From: an uncultured Eubacteriales bacterium
Lineage (GTDB): Bacteria; Bacillota; Clostridia; Christensenellales; Aristaeellaceae
DNA length: 40,118 nucleotides
Assembly: GCA_902765305.1 (NCBI GenBank)
Contig: CACWZI010000019.1
Coordinates: 1-40,118, forward strand
Direction: 5' to 3'
Positions 16,734-24,312 of this stretch are shown piece by piece (position 1 is the stretch's first letter; each line of letters opens with the position of its first letter). A program made the translations under genes and the position numbers. The notes beneath the pieces were generated by a model. It searched no databases. It worked only from the letters and a program-made list of their open reading frames with translations, and was not told where the DNA came from.

Positions 16734-17666
16734 TTAGCGCCTGCCATGCGGGCGTTTGATAAAGCCATGATGCTCAAGGCGTCCCTTTTGTCGGTCGATC
16801 TCGGCCTTCAGCTGCTTCACAGCATCGTCGGCGGACGATTCATCATAGAGCATGTCGATCAGCGCCTCCTGCTTCCCGATCAGATCGGCGCGGATCAGGC
16901 TGGCCGGCTCCAGCCTTTCGGCGAACCTGCCCTTCTGTTCTTCAAAGCGCTTCTCCGCCTCCTTCTGCATGCGCTCCGCCTCTGCCTTTACAGAGGCGAT
17001 GCGCGCCTGCACGCGCTCGGTCCTATACACCACCTCGGGATAGGCGTCGGCGAAGCGGCTGTAGAAGTAAGACCTGTTGGTCAACAGCTGGCGCACTTCC
17101 CTGCTGATGTCCTCGGTATTGTCCGCCTGGCTGCTGTCCACGCCGGTCTTTACCAGCTTCAGCACGAACCAGGAGATCACGAAATCCGCGGCGAGTATCG
17201 CCAGCAGGACCCCCGCGACGATCTTCCGGGTGTTCAACGGGATGCGGTCCAGGGCGGGGAAGAGGACGGGGTTGACGATGTGGATGATCGCCACGCCAGC
17301 CAGGCCGAACAGCGCCAGGTTGCCGATCCAGACCCGCCCGTTCAGGTTCATGGGCTTCTGGCTGTAATCCCACCATCGGGCGTGGAAGATCTTTTCGAGA
17401 ACTAAGCTGGTCAGGTATTCCACGACGCCGCAGATCAACATGGACAGCGCGAAGGTCGTCACAACGCCGGATTCGACGCTGACCAGATTGCCCACGACGA
17501 CGGTGATCAGCACCACGCCAAAACCGTAGATGGGAAGGATCGGCCCCGTCAGGAACCCGCGGTTGATAAAGCGGTGGTATTGGCGGTATTTGAGTATGAC
17601 CTCCATGCACCAGCCCGCAAAACCAAAGATAAAGAATTGCAGGACGATATTGATCCAGTAAGACAT
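16734..17666 (-). CDS. CmpB-family putative ABC-transporter membrane protein
   Basis: The 310-residue protein matches the family named putative ABC-transporter type IV (PF06541, CmpB): FIFGFAGWCMEVILKY, NRGFLTGPILPIYGFG, VEYLTSLVLEKIFHARWWDYS and a conserved NLNGRVWIGNLALFGLAG. About six membrane segments occupy residues 5-175. A charged, probably coiled-coil cytoplasmic tail follows. AAAGGAGAT ~7 nt upstream supports ATG 17666 over a start at 17729. The function of the family is not established, and no ABC ATPase is adjacent. Confidence 0.85.
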   Translation of the reverse strand: MSYWINIVLQFFIFGFAGWCMEVILKYRQYHRFINRGFLTGPILPIYGFGVVLITVVVGNLVSVESGVVTTFALSMLICGVVEYLTSLVLEKIFHARWWDYSQKPMNLNGRVWIGNLALFGLAGVAIIHIVNPVLFPALDRIPLNTRKIVAGVLLAILAADFVISWFVLKLVKTGVDSSQADNTEDISREVRQLLTNRSYFYSRFADAYPEVVYRTERVQARIASVKAEAERMQKEAEKRFEEQKGRFAERLEPASLIRADLIGKQEALIDMLYDESSADDAVKQLKAEIDRQKGRLEHHGFIKRPHGRR

Positions 17667-17799
17667 ACTTCCATCTCCTTTCAACGATCGGGTCCTGGAC
17701 AGCGCAGTCATTTCATCATAATAACACATTTTTCCGTAAGAATGCTTATAAAACTGATAAAATAGGCATAAAACTCAAATATATAACACAAATTACATA

Positions 17800-17827
17800 T
17801 TGGTTTTGATCCGAAATCTGTTATAAT
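17800..17827 (+). promoter_or_regulatory. Promoter ahead of the leader/coiled-coil gene
   Basis: TTGGTT (17800-17805) and a perfect TATAAT (17822-17827) are 16 bp apart. Transcription would begin near 17834, about 220 nt before the next gene start. Confidence 0.55.
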
Positions 17828-17940
17828 AAAATAGAAGACATATGTGGACAGCGCATGACTTCCTGGATTTCTAAGTTTTCACCTGTCGGCGCCTGCGCGC
17901 GTCGTGACGGTGATACTGCGCCGAAAACGAAGAAATGAGG

Positions 17941-17980
17941 AGCCCCGCAAATTGCGGGAAGATATGCTCGCGGGGCTTTT
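17941..17980 (+). terminator. Intrinsic terminator in the leader, with competing hairpin
   Basis: AGCCCCGC (17941-17948) pairs with GCGGGGCT (17970-17977) and runs into TTTT. An alternative stem, CCCGC (17944-17948) with GCGGG (17954-17958), would use the same left arm and prevent the terminator. It lies 74 nt before the gene at 18055. It could be an attenuator, or the 3' end of a ~147-nt small RNA starting near 17834. Confidence 0.65.
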
Positions 17981-18054
17981 GACAGTTTTGATCATACAGC
18001 CGGGAACAACGAGGCTGATGAAATATACACAAATCAGAAAGGAAGCTGTTAACA

Positions 18055-18537
18055 ATGGCAAGAACATGGGACGAGAGATTGGCAAGCCTCAGCGTTAAGC
18101 TGGACGAGCTGAGCAAGAAGGCGGCGGAGGCCTCGGAGGAGGCGAAGATCTATCGCGAGCAGCGCACCGAAGTGATCCAGGACCGCATCAACACCGCCAA
18201 GGGCAACGTCGCCGCAATGCAGGAGAACGCCCACATGGCAGAGGAGGAGCGCGAGAGCAAGCTCCGCAGCGCGATGCTCAAGGCCCGCATGACCGTGAAG
18301 GCCAAGCATGAGGACCACGTGGACGCCCGCGACAAGAAGCACCTTGAGCGGTTCATCGACGAGGAGATCAATTACATTCTCGATTGCTACGACGCCGCCG
18401 CTTTCCTGATTGCGGATGCGGAGCTGTCGATCTATGAGGTGGCCGTCGCCCTGAAGACGTATGAGGAGCGCTTCGGCGGCGCGCCGGAGACCGTCGAGAC
18501 GGCTGAGCCCGCTCAGACTGCCGAAGCAGAGAAATAA
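18055..18537 (+). CDS. Small coiled-coil protein of unknown function
   Basis: The 160-residue, charged, mostly helical protein begins MARTWDERLASLSVKLDELS and is rich in heptad-like Leu/Ala and Glu/Lys through residue ~110. A less charged stretch follows (NYILDCYDAAAFLIADAELSIYEVA), then an acidic Ala/Glu/Thr tail. There is no signal peptide. AGAAAGGAAG upstream supports the start. I do not recognise the family. The leader carries a terminator-like hairpin, suggesting conditional expression. Confidence 0.75.
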   Translation: MARTWDERLASLSVKLDELSKKAAEASEEAKIYREQRTEVIQDRINTAKGNVAAMQENAHMAEEERESKLRSAMLKARMTVKAKHEDHVDARDKKHLERFIDEEINYILDCYDAAAFLIADAELSIYEVAVALKTYEERFGGAPETVETAEPAQTAEAEK

Positions 18538-18548
18538 GCTCACATCGA

Positions 18549-18661
18549 AGGGCTGTCTCAAGACGATCATGGGGCGAGAAGGCGCTTTCTGCCGCTGTCT
18601 GCGCCGGGCAAGCGCCGCCGCGTTCGCCTTCACAGTGCACGCGTTTTGGGACAGCCTCCCG
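18549..18661. repeat. ~110-bp inverted-repeat element
   Basis: GGGCTGTCTCAAGACG near the left end and CGTTTTGGGACAGCCTCCC near the right end are imperfect inverted copies, giving a long hairpin. GGCTGTCCCAAAA-like ends are common on small non-autonomous elements. It begins 12 bp after the stop of the coiled-coil gene. The interior has no coding content. Confidence 0.65.
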
Positions 18662-18680
18662 TAAGGGGCAATGTCATCAG

Positions 18681-18915
18681 CTTAAGGAACTACCGCACAA
18701 TACGGCGGCACATCTGGCGGTGCCTTTTCCGCCAGTCATCTCTTGCAGATTTTTTGATTTACCTCCGGGGCTTTGCCAGCCCGTTCTCGCTGAAAACGCT
18801 CCACCGGAGCGTTTTCCGGGCGCTCGAACCCAGTAAACCTTCAAAATCTGCAAGAGCGCCTGACGAAAAATTCACTCGCCAGCTGACCACCTTAATTGCG
18901 CGGTATTTCCTTAAG
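18681..18915. repeat. 235-bp MITE-like element
   Basis: The ends are imperfect inverted repeats: CTTAAGGAACTACCGCACAA on the left, and on the right a stretch whose complement reads CTTAAGGAAATACCGCGCAA. Inside are nested hairpins: TCTTGCAGATTTT (18741-18753) with AAAATCTGCAAGA (18843-18855), and GAAAACGCTCC (18792-18802) with GGAGCGTTTTC (18806-18816). The left 60 bp recur inverted at 22206-22265 with about two differences. No transposase is present. The rest of the gap to 19107 shows nothing else. Confidence 0.75.
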
Positions 18916-19107
18916 AATTCACTTCACGGCAATCTCAACCACGTTTGACGGCTGGGCGATTGATAGAGGCCGCTGCGGAGGCGATAACTCGCGTTGTGAA
19001 CGCCATAAAACTTCTTCTTAAGCTGACGACATTGCCCTGCGGAGGGTTTTGCGTATGCGCGATGTGTTCCCATCGGCGCATGCAGCTATCGACAGGGAGG
19101 GATAAGT

Positions 19108-19656
19108 ATGCTCTTTCAAGAACTGGGAAAGCTGAAGCGGTCGTCGATCATGACGTCGATCATACTGATGGCGGTGGGGATATTGATGATCATCTGCCCG
19201 AAGCAGTATGTGAACGCGCTGGTGGCCACACTGGGCTACGGGGCGCTGGTCTTCGCGGTGGTCATGATACTGGACTTTATATCGGGTAAGAAGGCGCTGA
19301 TGAACTATATCTACTTCACCGGGGCGCTGATACTGGCGCTGCTGGGCATCGCCATCGTGGCCTTTGAAGCGGATGTGGCGCGCATCATCGGGTTGATTTT
19401 CGGCGTGATACTGGTCACAGACGGGATCGCGGGCATCGTCAGCACCTGGATGTACGTTCGACGGGCCGGACGCAGCGGCTGGTGGGTGCTTAACGTGCTG
19501 AACGCGCTGTTGATACTGTTTGGGCTGATCGTGCTGGTGAATCCGTGGTGGAACGAACCCACGATGCTGTTTGACGTGATCGGCGTCATGCTGCTGTTCT
19601 CATCGATCGTGAGCGTTGCGCGGCTGTTCTATCTGTGGCCGATCAGGGAAGCGTAA
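19108..19656 (+). CDS. DUF308/HdeD-like membrane protein
   Basis: The 182-residue protein has about six transmembrane helices in the paired arrangement of DUF308 (HdeD-like) proteins, for example LMAVGILMIICPKQYVNALV followed by LGYGALVFAVVMILDFISG. The family's role is poorly known; E. coli HdeD relates to acid stress. CAGGGAGGGATAAGT upstream supports the start. It ends 13 bp before a UbiB-like kinase gene, so the two are probably co-transcribed. Confidence 0.85.
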   Translation: MLFQELGKLKRSSIMTSIILMAVGILMIICPKQYVNALVATLGYGALVFAVVMILDFISGKKALMNYIYFTGALILALLGIAIVAFEADVARIIGLIFGVILVTDGIAGIVSTWMYVRRAGRSGWWVLNVLNALLILFGLIVLVNPWWNEPTMLFDVIGVMLLFSSIVSVARLFYLWPIREA

Positions 19657-19669
19657 GGAGGGTGGAACG

Positions 19670-21796
19670 ATGGAGAACAACAGGGACAGGGAAATGAAAG
19701 GCGCGCCGCTGGAGGACGCGCTGGAAAACGTGCTTGAGGAACAGACGGTACAGCCGGACGAAACGCCTCTGGATGGGGCGGAATCGGGCAAGCTGGATGA
19801 GATGATAGAGTCGCCGGACGTCGAAGTGTCGCAGGTAGCGGAATCGGCAGATGAGGCTGAAGCCGTGGCGCCGGCGGTGAGCGAGGTGGAGGCCCTCAGG
19901 GCAGAGCTGGCCCGGGCGGAGCAGGCCTTGCAGGAAGCCCGGGCGGAGGTTGAGACGGGCAAAAAGCGGACGTTCGCGTCGCCGAAGGAAATCGCTGAGG
20001 CGAGGAAAGCGCAGGCGACCCAGAGGAAGCAAGCCAAAGAGGCTGAGCGGCGGGAGAAGCAGCAGAAGAAGCAGGAGGCCGCGGCGAAGAGCAAGGAGGA
20101 GCGGCACCTGGAGCTGGAGCGCCGGAAGGCGCAGCTGCAGCACACCCAGGCCGAGATGGGCGCCAAGCTGAAGAGCATGCTCTCGAGCGAGCTGAAGGCG
20201 ATGGAGAAGTACAAAAAGACCCGCGCCGCCGAGATCATGGCCGTGTTCGCCAAGCATAATTTCTATGCCAACGGCTTTACGCCCGTGGAACTGCGCACGA
20301 CCCTGGAGGACCTGGGGCCGACCTATGTGAAGATCGGTCAGATCATGTCCAGCCGTGTGGACATGCTGCCGGAGAGCTACTGCAAGGAGCTGGAGAAGCT
20401 GCGGCAGAACGTGAAGGAGCTGGACCCGGAGATCGCCCGCGCGGTGATCGAGCAGGAGACGGGGAAGAAGATCGACGAGATCTTCCTGGAATTCCGCGAC
20501 AAGCCGCTGGGCTCAGCCTCCATCGGTCAGGCGCACTACGCGGTGCTGAAGGACGGCACGAAGGTGGTCACGAAGGTGCAGCGGCCGCTGATTGCCGAGA
20601 TGATGCGGGAGGATTTCGTGCTGCTGAAGAAGCTGGCGGGCATGGTGAATGTCGTCAACGAGGCGGATTCGGACGGCGAGCAAATGATCGACCTGCTGTC
20701 GGTGATCGAAGAGCTGGAGAAGGTGGAGGACGAGGAGCTGGACTTCCGCGTGGAGGCGGAGAACACCAAGTTCTTCAAGGAGAACTGCATCGACGACGAG
20801 GAGAAGATCACCTGCCCGACGGTGATCGACGAGCTGACGACGGAGCGACTGTTCACGATGACGTTTGTGGACGGCTATTCCATCGCCAAGCGGGACCGGC
20901 TGATCGAGGAGGGGTATGACCCGGAGCAGATCGGCTCGGTGATCCTGGACAACTACATCCACCAGGTGCTGGACGTGGGCACGTTCCATGGCGACCCGCA
21001 CCAGGGCAACATCATGATCAGCCACGGCAAGCCGGTTTGGATCGACTTCGGCATGATCGGGCGGATCACGGACCAGGACGTGAATATCATCCAGTCGCTG
21101 ATCATGTCGCTGATCGAGCGAGACCTGGACGCGCTGGTGAACGCGATCATGTCCATGGGCGCGACGTCGCCGAAGACCGACCGCAACAAACTGATCCAGG
21201 ACGCGGACATGATGTTCGACAAGTACATGAACGTGACGAATCTGGACGAGCTGGACCTGGCGGCGCTGCTGACGGAGATCACGGACCTGGCGGCGAAGCA
21301 CCACATCTCGCTGCCGGGCAAGTACACGATGCTGGTGCGTTCCATCGCAACGATCGAGGGCGTGATCGAGCAGCTGTGCCCGGAGCTGAATCTGTTCAAG
21401 CAGATCACGGACAGGATCATGGAGCGGATGCGGCAGAGCTTCAGCATCGAGCAGGAGCTGATCTCGGCGGGCAAGGACGTCCTGGAGCTGACGAAGAAGG
21501 TACAGAAGATGCCGGGCCTGGCCTACGACGCGCTGAACAACGCGGTGAAGGGGAGGCTGAAGCTGAACTTCGAGCTGACGGGCTACGAGGAGATTCTGAA
21601 GAGCCTGGGGGACACGGCAAAGAGCATCGTGCTGGCGCTGTTCGCCTGCGTGCTGTTCTTGGGCTCGGCGATACTGTCCACGGCGGACATCAATCCCAAG
21701 ACCCCGGACGGCCAGCCCCTGGTCGCCGCGGCGGGCCTGGTATTCTCCATCGCGCTGGCGATCTACACCGTAAAGCACATGTCAAAGAAGAAATAG
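19670..21796 (+). CDS. ABC1/AarF/UbiB-family atypical kinase with long N-terminal extension
   Basis: The 708-residue protein has a ~190-residue acidic then Lys/Glu-rich coiled-coil extension, followed by a UbiB core. Core motifs are the KxGQ region (YVKIGQIMSSRVDMLPESYC, ~218), GSASIGQAHYAVLKDG with the Lys-bearing VVTKVQRP, the catalytic HGDPHQGNI (~440) and the metal-binding DFGMIG (~458). Two hydrophobic helices close the C-terminus (~650-705), as in membrane-tethered UbiB proteins. These atypical kinases/ATPases support isoprenoid quinone or lipid metabolism. AAGGAGGGTGG supports ATG 19670. It follows the DUF308 gene. The extension is unusual in length and its role is unknown. Confidence 0.88.
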   Translation: MENNRDREMKGAPLEDALENVLEEQTVQPDETPLDGAESGKLDEMIESPDVEVSQVAESADEAEAVAPAVSEVEALRAELARAEQALQEARAEVETGKKRTFASPKEIAEARKAQATQRKQAKEAERREKQQKKQEAAAKSKEERHLELERRKAQLQHTQAEMGAKLKSMLSSELKAMEKYKKTRAAEIMAVFAKHNFYANGFTPVELRTTLEDLGPTYVKIGQIMSSRVDMLPESYCKELEKLRQNVKELDPEIARAVIEQETGKKIDEIFLEFRDKPLGSASIGQAHYAVLKDGTKVVTKVQRPLIAEMMREDFVLLKKLAGMVNVVNEADSDGEQMIDLLSVIEELEKVEDEELDFRVEAENTKFFKENCIDDEEKITCPTVIDELTTERLFTMTFVDGYSIAKRDRLIEEGYDPEQIGSVILDNYIHQVLDVGTFHGDPHQGNIMISHGKPVWIDFGMIGRITDQDVNIIQSLIMSLIERDLDALVNAIMSMGATSPKTDRNKLIQDADMMFDKYMNVTNLDELDLAALLTEITDLAAKHHISLPGKYTMLVRSIATIEGVIEQLCPELNLFKQITDRIMERMRQSFSIEQELISAGKDVLELTKKVQKMPGLAYDALNNAVKGRLKLNFELTGYEEILKSLGDTAKSIVLALFACVLFLGSAILSTADINPKTPDGQPLVAAAGLVFSIALAIYTVKHMSKKK

Positions 21797-21813
21797 CATG
21801 CCGATATTCAAAG

Positions 21814-21836
21814 GGGGCGGCGCAACCTGCCGCCCC
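21814..21836. repeat. Palindromic repeat/hairpin after the UbiB gene
   Basis: GGGGCGGC (21814-21821) pairs with GCCGCCCC (21829-21836). The centre GCAACCTGCCGCC equals the core of the repeats at 1751-1763 and in the Tet(M)-like gene. It could double as a transcription stop 18 bp after the UbiB stop codon, but no T tract follows. Confidence 0.6.
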
Positions 21837-21985
21837 TGGCCGTTATATTCATTATGGGCTGCGTACTGCGCAAAGGGCAGATAGGCAGCCGCTTTGGCCG
21901 CGGGGCCTGTGAGAGCAGTCGCCGGTGGGTTTCGGAGCTTCTGTGCTTCGTGGAATCGCTGACCTTCTGACGGGAGGAACGGGCA

Positions 21986-22093
21986 ATGAGCATTTTCTCC
22001 GGGATATCGAAAATCAAAAAGCTGCATGATGCCGGGACGGATGCCATCAGGAAGGGCGATGCTCAGGCGGGTGACGTTAGAGTGTGTTTCTAA
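21986..22093 (+). pseudogene. 35-residue ORF, probable 5' stub of a disrupted gene
   Basis: A good ribosome binding site (GGGAGGA, 21973-21979) precedes MSIFSGISKIKKLHDAGTDA and a short polar stretch that stops at 22093, where repeat-like sequence begins. The strong start with an abrupt stop suggests the beginning of a longer gene cut by the element at ~22091-22265. Whether the membrane protein downstream was its continuation cannot be shown. Confidence 0.5.
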
Positions 22094-22265
22094 AATGCCT
22101 GAAGCGCAATTGGCTGGAAACTCCGTTGCAGTTACGGCGTCTTTGCCTGCATTTCCGCGGTGATTTCCCTTGATTTACCGCCAGGTAAATCAAGAAAACG
22201 GCATCAGATGACTGGTGGAAAAGGCACCGCCAGATGTGCCGCCGTATTGTGCGGTATTTCCTTAA
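22091..22265 (-). repeat. Partial inverted copy of the MITE-like element
   Basis: 22206-22265 is the inverted, nearly identical counterpart of 18682-18741. Further left, TTGATTTACC (22171-22180) pairs with GGTAAATCAA (22184-22193) as a hairpin resembling a TTGATTTACC segment of the first copy, after which similarity is lost. The element lies between a 35-residue ORF and a headless membrane-protein frame. Confidence 0.7.
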
Positions 22266-22768
22266 ACCGCATACTGTCCTGGCTGTCCATACTGATCGAA
22301 GCGGCGCTGGGGGTGAATTTCTTTGTGCCGCTGCTGTTCAGCGTGGATGCCCAGGGCGTCTATCGCCGGGGCGCACTGTTTCCGCTGGCCCTGGCCCCGG
22401 TGCTGGTGGTGCTGCCGCCGCTGACCCAGGACTTCATGCGTTACGACGGCCCGGATAAGATCAAGCGCGTGGCGCGGCTCTTCTTTTTGCTGCCGCTGAT
22501 CGCTGTGGCGCTGACCTGCGTCAACGCCGGTCACGAATACCCGCTCGTGAAGCGCGCCGGCGGCGCGCCGCAGATGTACGGCAGCTATCAGTGGTCCATG
22601 GAGGATTACCGCGAGCAGCTCAGGCAGTACCGGGAACAGAACGCCGAGGGCAGCCAGGAGGCATGGGACGAGCTGGAAAAGTCGGTCGTATCCCGCGTGG
22701 CGGACGACGTGAAGGTGAGCATCCTGGGCCGGACGGTGGAAATGACCATCGTGAAGCGGATGGCATGA
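22160..22768 (+). CDS. Membrane protein truncated at its N-terminus by the repeat element
   Basis: The open frame starts inside the repeat (GTG 22160; other starts are ATG 22208 or a TTG further on), with no good ribosome binding site. Native-looking sequence begins right at the element border with LNRILSWLSILIEAALGVNF. Three hydrophobic segments follow, then a charged tail (YREQLRQYREQNAEGSQEAW and VKVSILGRTVEMTIVKRMA). It is not recognised. It may be expressed from an element-borne start or may be a pseudogene. Confidence 0.5.
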   Translation: MISLDLPPGKSRKRHQMTGGKGTARCAAVLCGISLNRILSWLSILIEAALGVNFFVPLLFSVDAQGVYRRGALFPLALAPVLVVLPPLTQDFMRYDGPDKIKRVARLFFLLPLIAVALTCVNAGHEYPLVKRAGGAPQMYGSYQWSMEDYREQLRQYREQNAEGSQEAWDELEKSVVSRVADDVKVSILGRTVEMTIVKRMA

Positions 22769-22797
22769 CGGGCCATGCGCAGGTGTGCGCATAAGAA

Positions 22798-22837
22798 TCC
22801 CCCCTGCCGAACTGCATTGCGGGTTCGGCGGGGGGAT
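22798..22837 (+). terminator. GC-rich hairpin after the truncated membrane protein
   Basis: TCCCCCCTGCCGAAC (22798-22812) pairs, with a T-G wobble, with GTTCGGCGGGGGGAT (22823-22837). It lies 30 bp past the stop codon. There is no T run on the plus strand. Confidence 0.6.
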
Positions 22838-23156
22838 GTCCCTCCTCGTAAAAATCCTCTTTTGAATGGTTGAACCCGGATGCACGGCCGGGAACACGCA
22901 TATCCGCTGTCTGCGCGACGGCCCTGCACGAACTGACGCGGCAGGTCGCAAACCTGCCACGCTTGTTACAAAATTATTGTATCACCATTTCTAATTTATG
23001 TCAATAATGAATATTTATGTAACTTTGACAAACGATACAATGATGCTTTAGCTTGGCTTAAGGATGCCCGACTATACTGACGTCACAGCAGGAAAGAGAG
23101 CCTGCGAATACAAGCGGGGTATCGTGCGGCGCAAGCGTAAGTCCGGATACTTCGAT
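22838..23156. other. Intergenic stretch upstream of the esterase gene
   Basis: It contains a small hairpin (GGCAGGT 22940-22946 with ACCTGCC 22952-22958), then strongly AT-rich sequence with TTGACA at 23025-23030. No convincing -10 box lies at the right distance, so the promoter of the next gene is uncertain. No gene is seen. Confidence 0.45.
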
Positions 23157-23170
23157 GGAGGTAAGGGAAA

Positions 23171-24184
23171 ATGAAGCGTTTGTTTTGCATGGTGCTTGTG
23201 GTTGCAATGGTAGCGATGGGAATGGCGGCGTTGACCGAGGGCGAAGGGCCGCGCGGCGGCTTCGGCGGCGGCCCCAACGGCGAACGCGGGGCGGGCGGCC
23301 CCAACGGCGGCGGAGGCCGCATGGGCGGCGGACAGGCGGACAAGTCCTCCGACGAAGCGCTCCAGGCGATGATCGCCGAAGTCGCGCCGAAGTTTCAGTT
23401 GCTGATCTATGAGGACGCCGAAACCGGCACGACGCTGCAATACCAGCTGTACATCCCGGAAGACTATGACGAGACCCGGAGCTATCCGTTGATCCAGTTC
23501 ATTCCGGATTCCAGCGTGGTGGGCAGGGACGCCGACTATGTGCTGACCCAGGGGTGGGGCGGCCTGATCTGGGCTACGGAGGAAGAGCAGGCCAAGCACC
23601 CCGCCTTCGTGGTGGTGCCGGTGTTTACCGAGACCGTGGTGGACGACGACTTCAATCACTCAAGCCAGATCGAGGTGGCCGTGCGGCTCATCCAATCGTT
23701 GGCGGAGCAATACAGCATCGACACCAATCGCCTGTACACTACGGGCCAGTCGATGGGAGGCATGACCTCGTTCTACCTCAATGTCACCTATCCCGACCTG
23801 TTCGCGGCGTCGCTGTTCGTGGGCAGCCAGTGGGACAACAGCATACTGAACGCGCTGGAGGGCGATCGCTTCTTCTATGTCGTTTCGGCGGGCGACCCGA
23901 AGGCCTCCGCCGGGCAGGCCGGGTTGATCGAGGTATTTGAAGCCGACGACGCGGCCTACAGCCACAGCGAGTGGAGTGCCCAGTATGACGCCGACACCCA
24001 GAACGCCGCGGTCGCCAATATGCTGGCCGAGGGCAACAGCGCCAACTTCATCACATTCACGCTGGGCTCCACCACGACGGACGGCAGCACGGGCGGCGGT
24101 GGCGCGGGTGAGCACATGACCTCCTTCGACTACGCCTATAAGCTGGAGGCCGTGCGCGACTGGCTGTTTGAACAGTCGAAGTGA
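23171..24184 (+). CDS. Exported alpha/beta hydrolase (esterase/peptidase-like)
   Basis: The 337-residue protein has an N-terminal signal peptide (MKRLFCMVLVVAMVAMGMAA) followed by a Gly-rich low-complexity linker (~25-55). An alpha/beta-hydrolase domain follows with the nucleophile elbow GQSMGG (~195) and a late GEHMTSFDYAY holding the likely catalytic His. The fold resembles secreted feruloyl-esterase/PHB-depolymerase or prolyl-oligopeptidase-like enzymes in which an N-terminal segment precedes YIPEDYD and YPLIQFI. The substrate is unknown. GGAGGTAAGGG upstream supports the start. A strong terminator follows. Confidence 0.87.
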   Translation: MKRLFCMVLVVAMVAMGMAALTEGEGPRGGFGGGPNGERGAGGPNGGGGRMGGGQADKSSDEALQAMIAEVAPKFQLLIYEDAETGTTLQYQLYIPEDYDETRSYPLIQFIPDSSVVGRDADYVLTQGWGGLIWATEEEQAKHPAFVVVPVFTETVVDDDFNHSSQIEVAVRLIQSLAEQYSIDTNRLYTTGQSMGGMTSFYLNVTYPDLFAASLFVGSQWDNSILNALEGDRFFYVVSAGDPKASAGQAGLIEVFEADDAAYSHSEWSAQYDADTQNAAVANMLAEGNSANFITFTLGSTTTDGSTGGGGAGEHMTSFDYAYKLEAVRDWLFEQSK

Positions 24185-24213
24185 GCGCGTGCGCAAGAAC
24201 TTGATATCAACGG

Positions 24214-24250
24214 TTATCCCCCTGAATTTTGTATTTCAGGGGGATAATTT
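24214..24250 (+). terminator. Intrinsic terminator after the exported hydrolase
   Basis: TTATCCCCCTGAA (24214-24226) pairs perfectly with TTCAGGGGGATAA (24235-24247) over 8 nt, followed by TTT. It lies about 30 bp past the stop. Confidence 0.85.
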
Positions 24251-24312
24251 AACATAAATACCATAATATAATGCTACAATGCCGACATAACAATTGTTCA
24301 AGGGAGGTAGAT

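Noticed and set aside
17842-17874. 10-codon leader peptide (MWTAHDFLDF) before the terminator
   Set aside because: It has no ribosome binding site and no run of one amino acid's codons, so a classical translated attenuator is not supported.
20513-21778. 421-codon open frame antisense to the UbiB-like gene
   Set aside because: His/Gln/Arg-rich shadow of a strongly GC3-biased gene.
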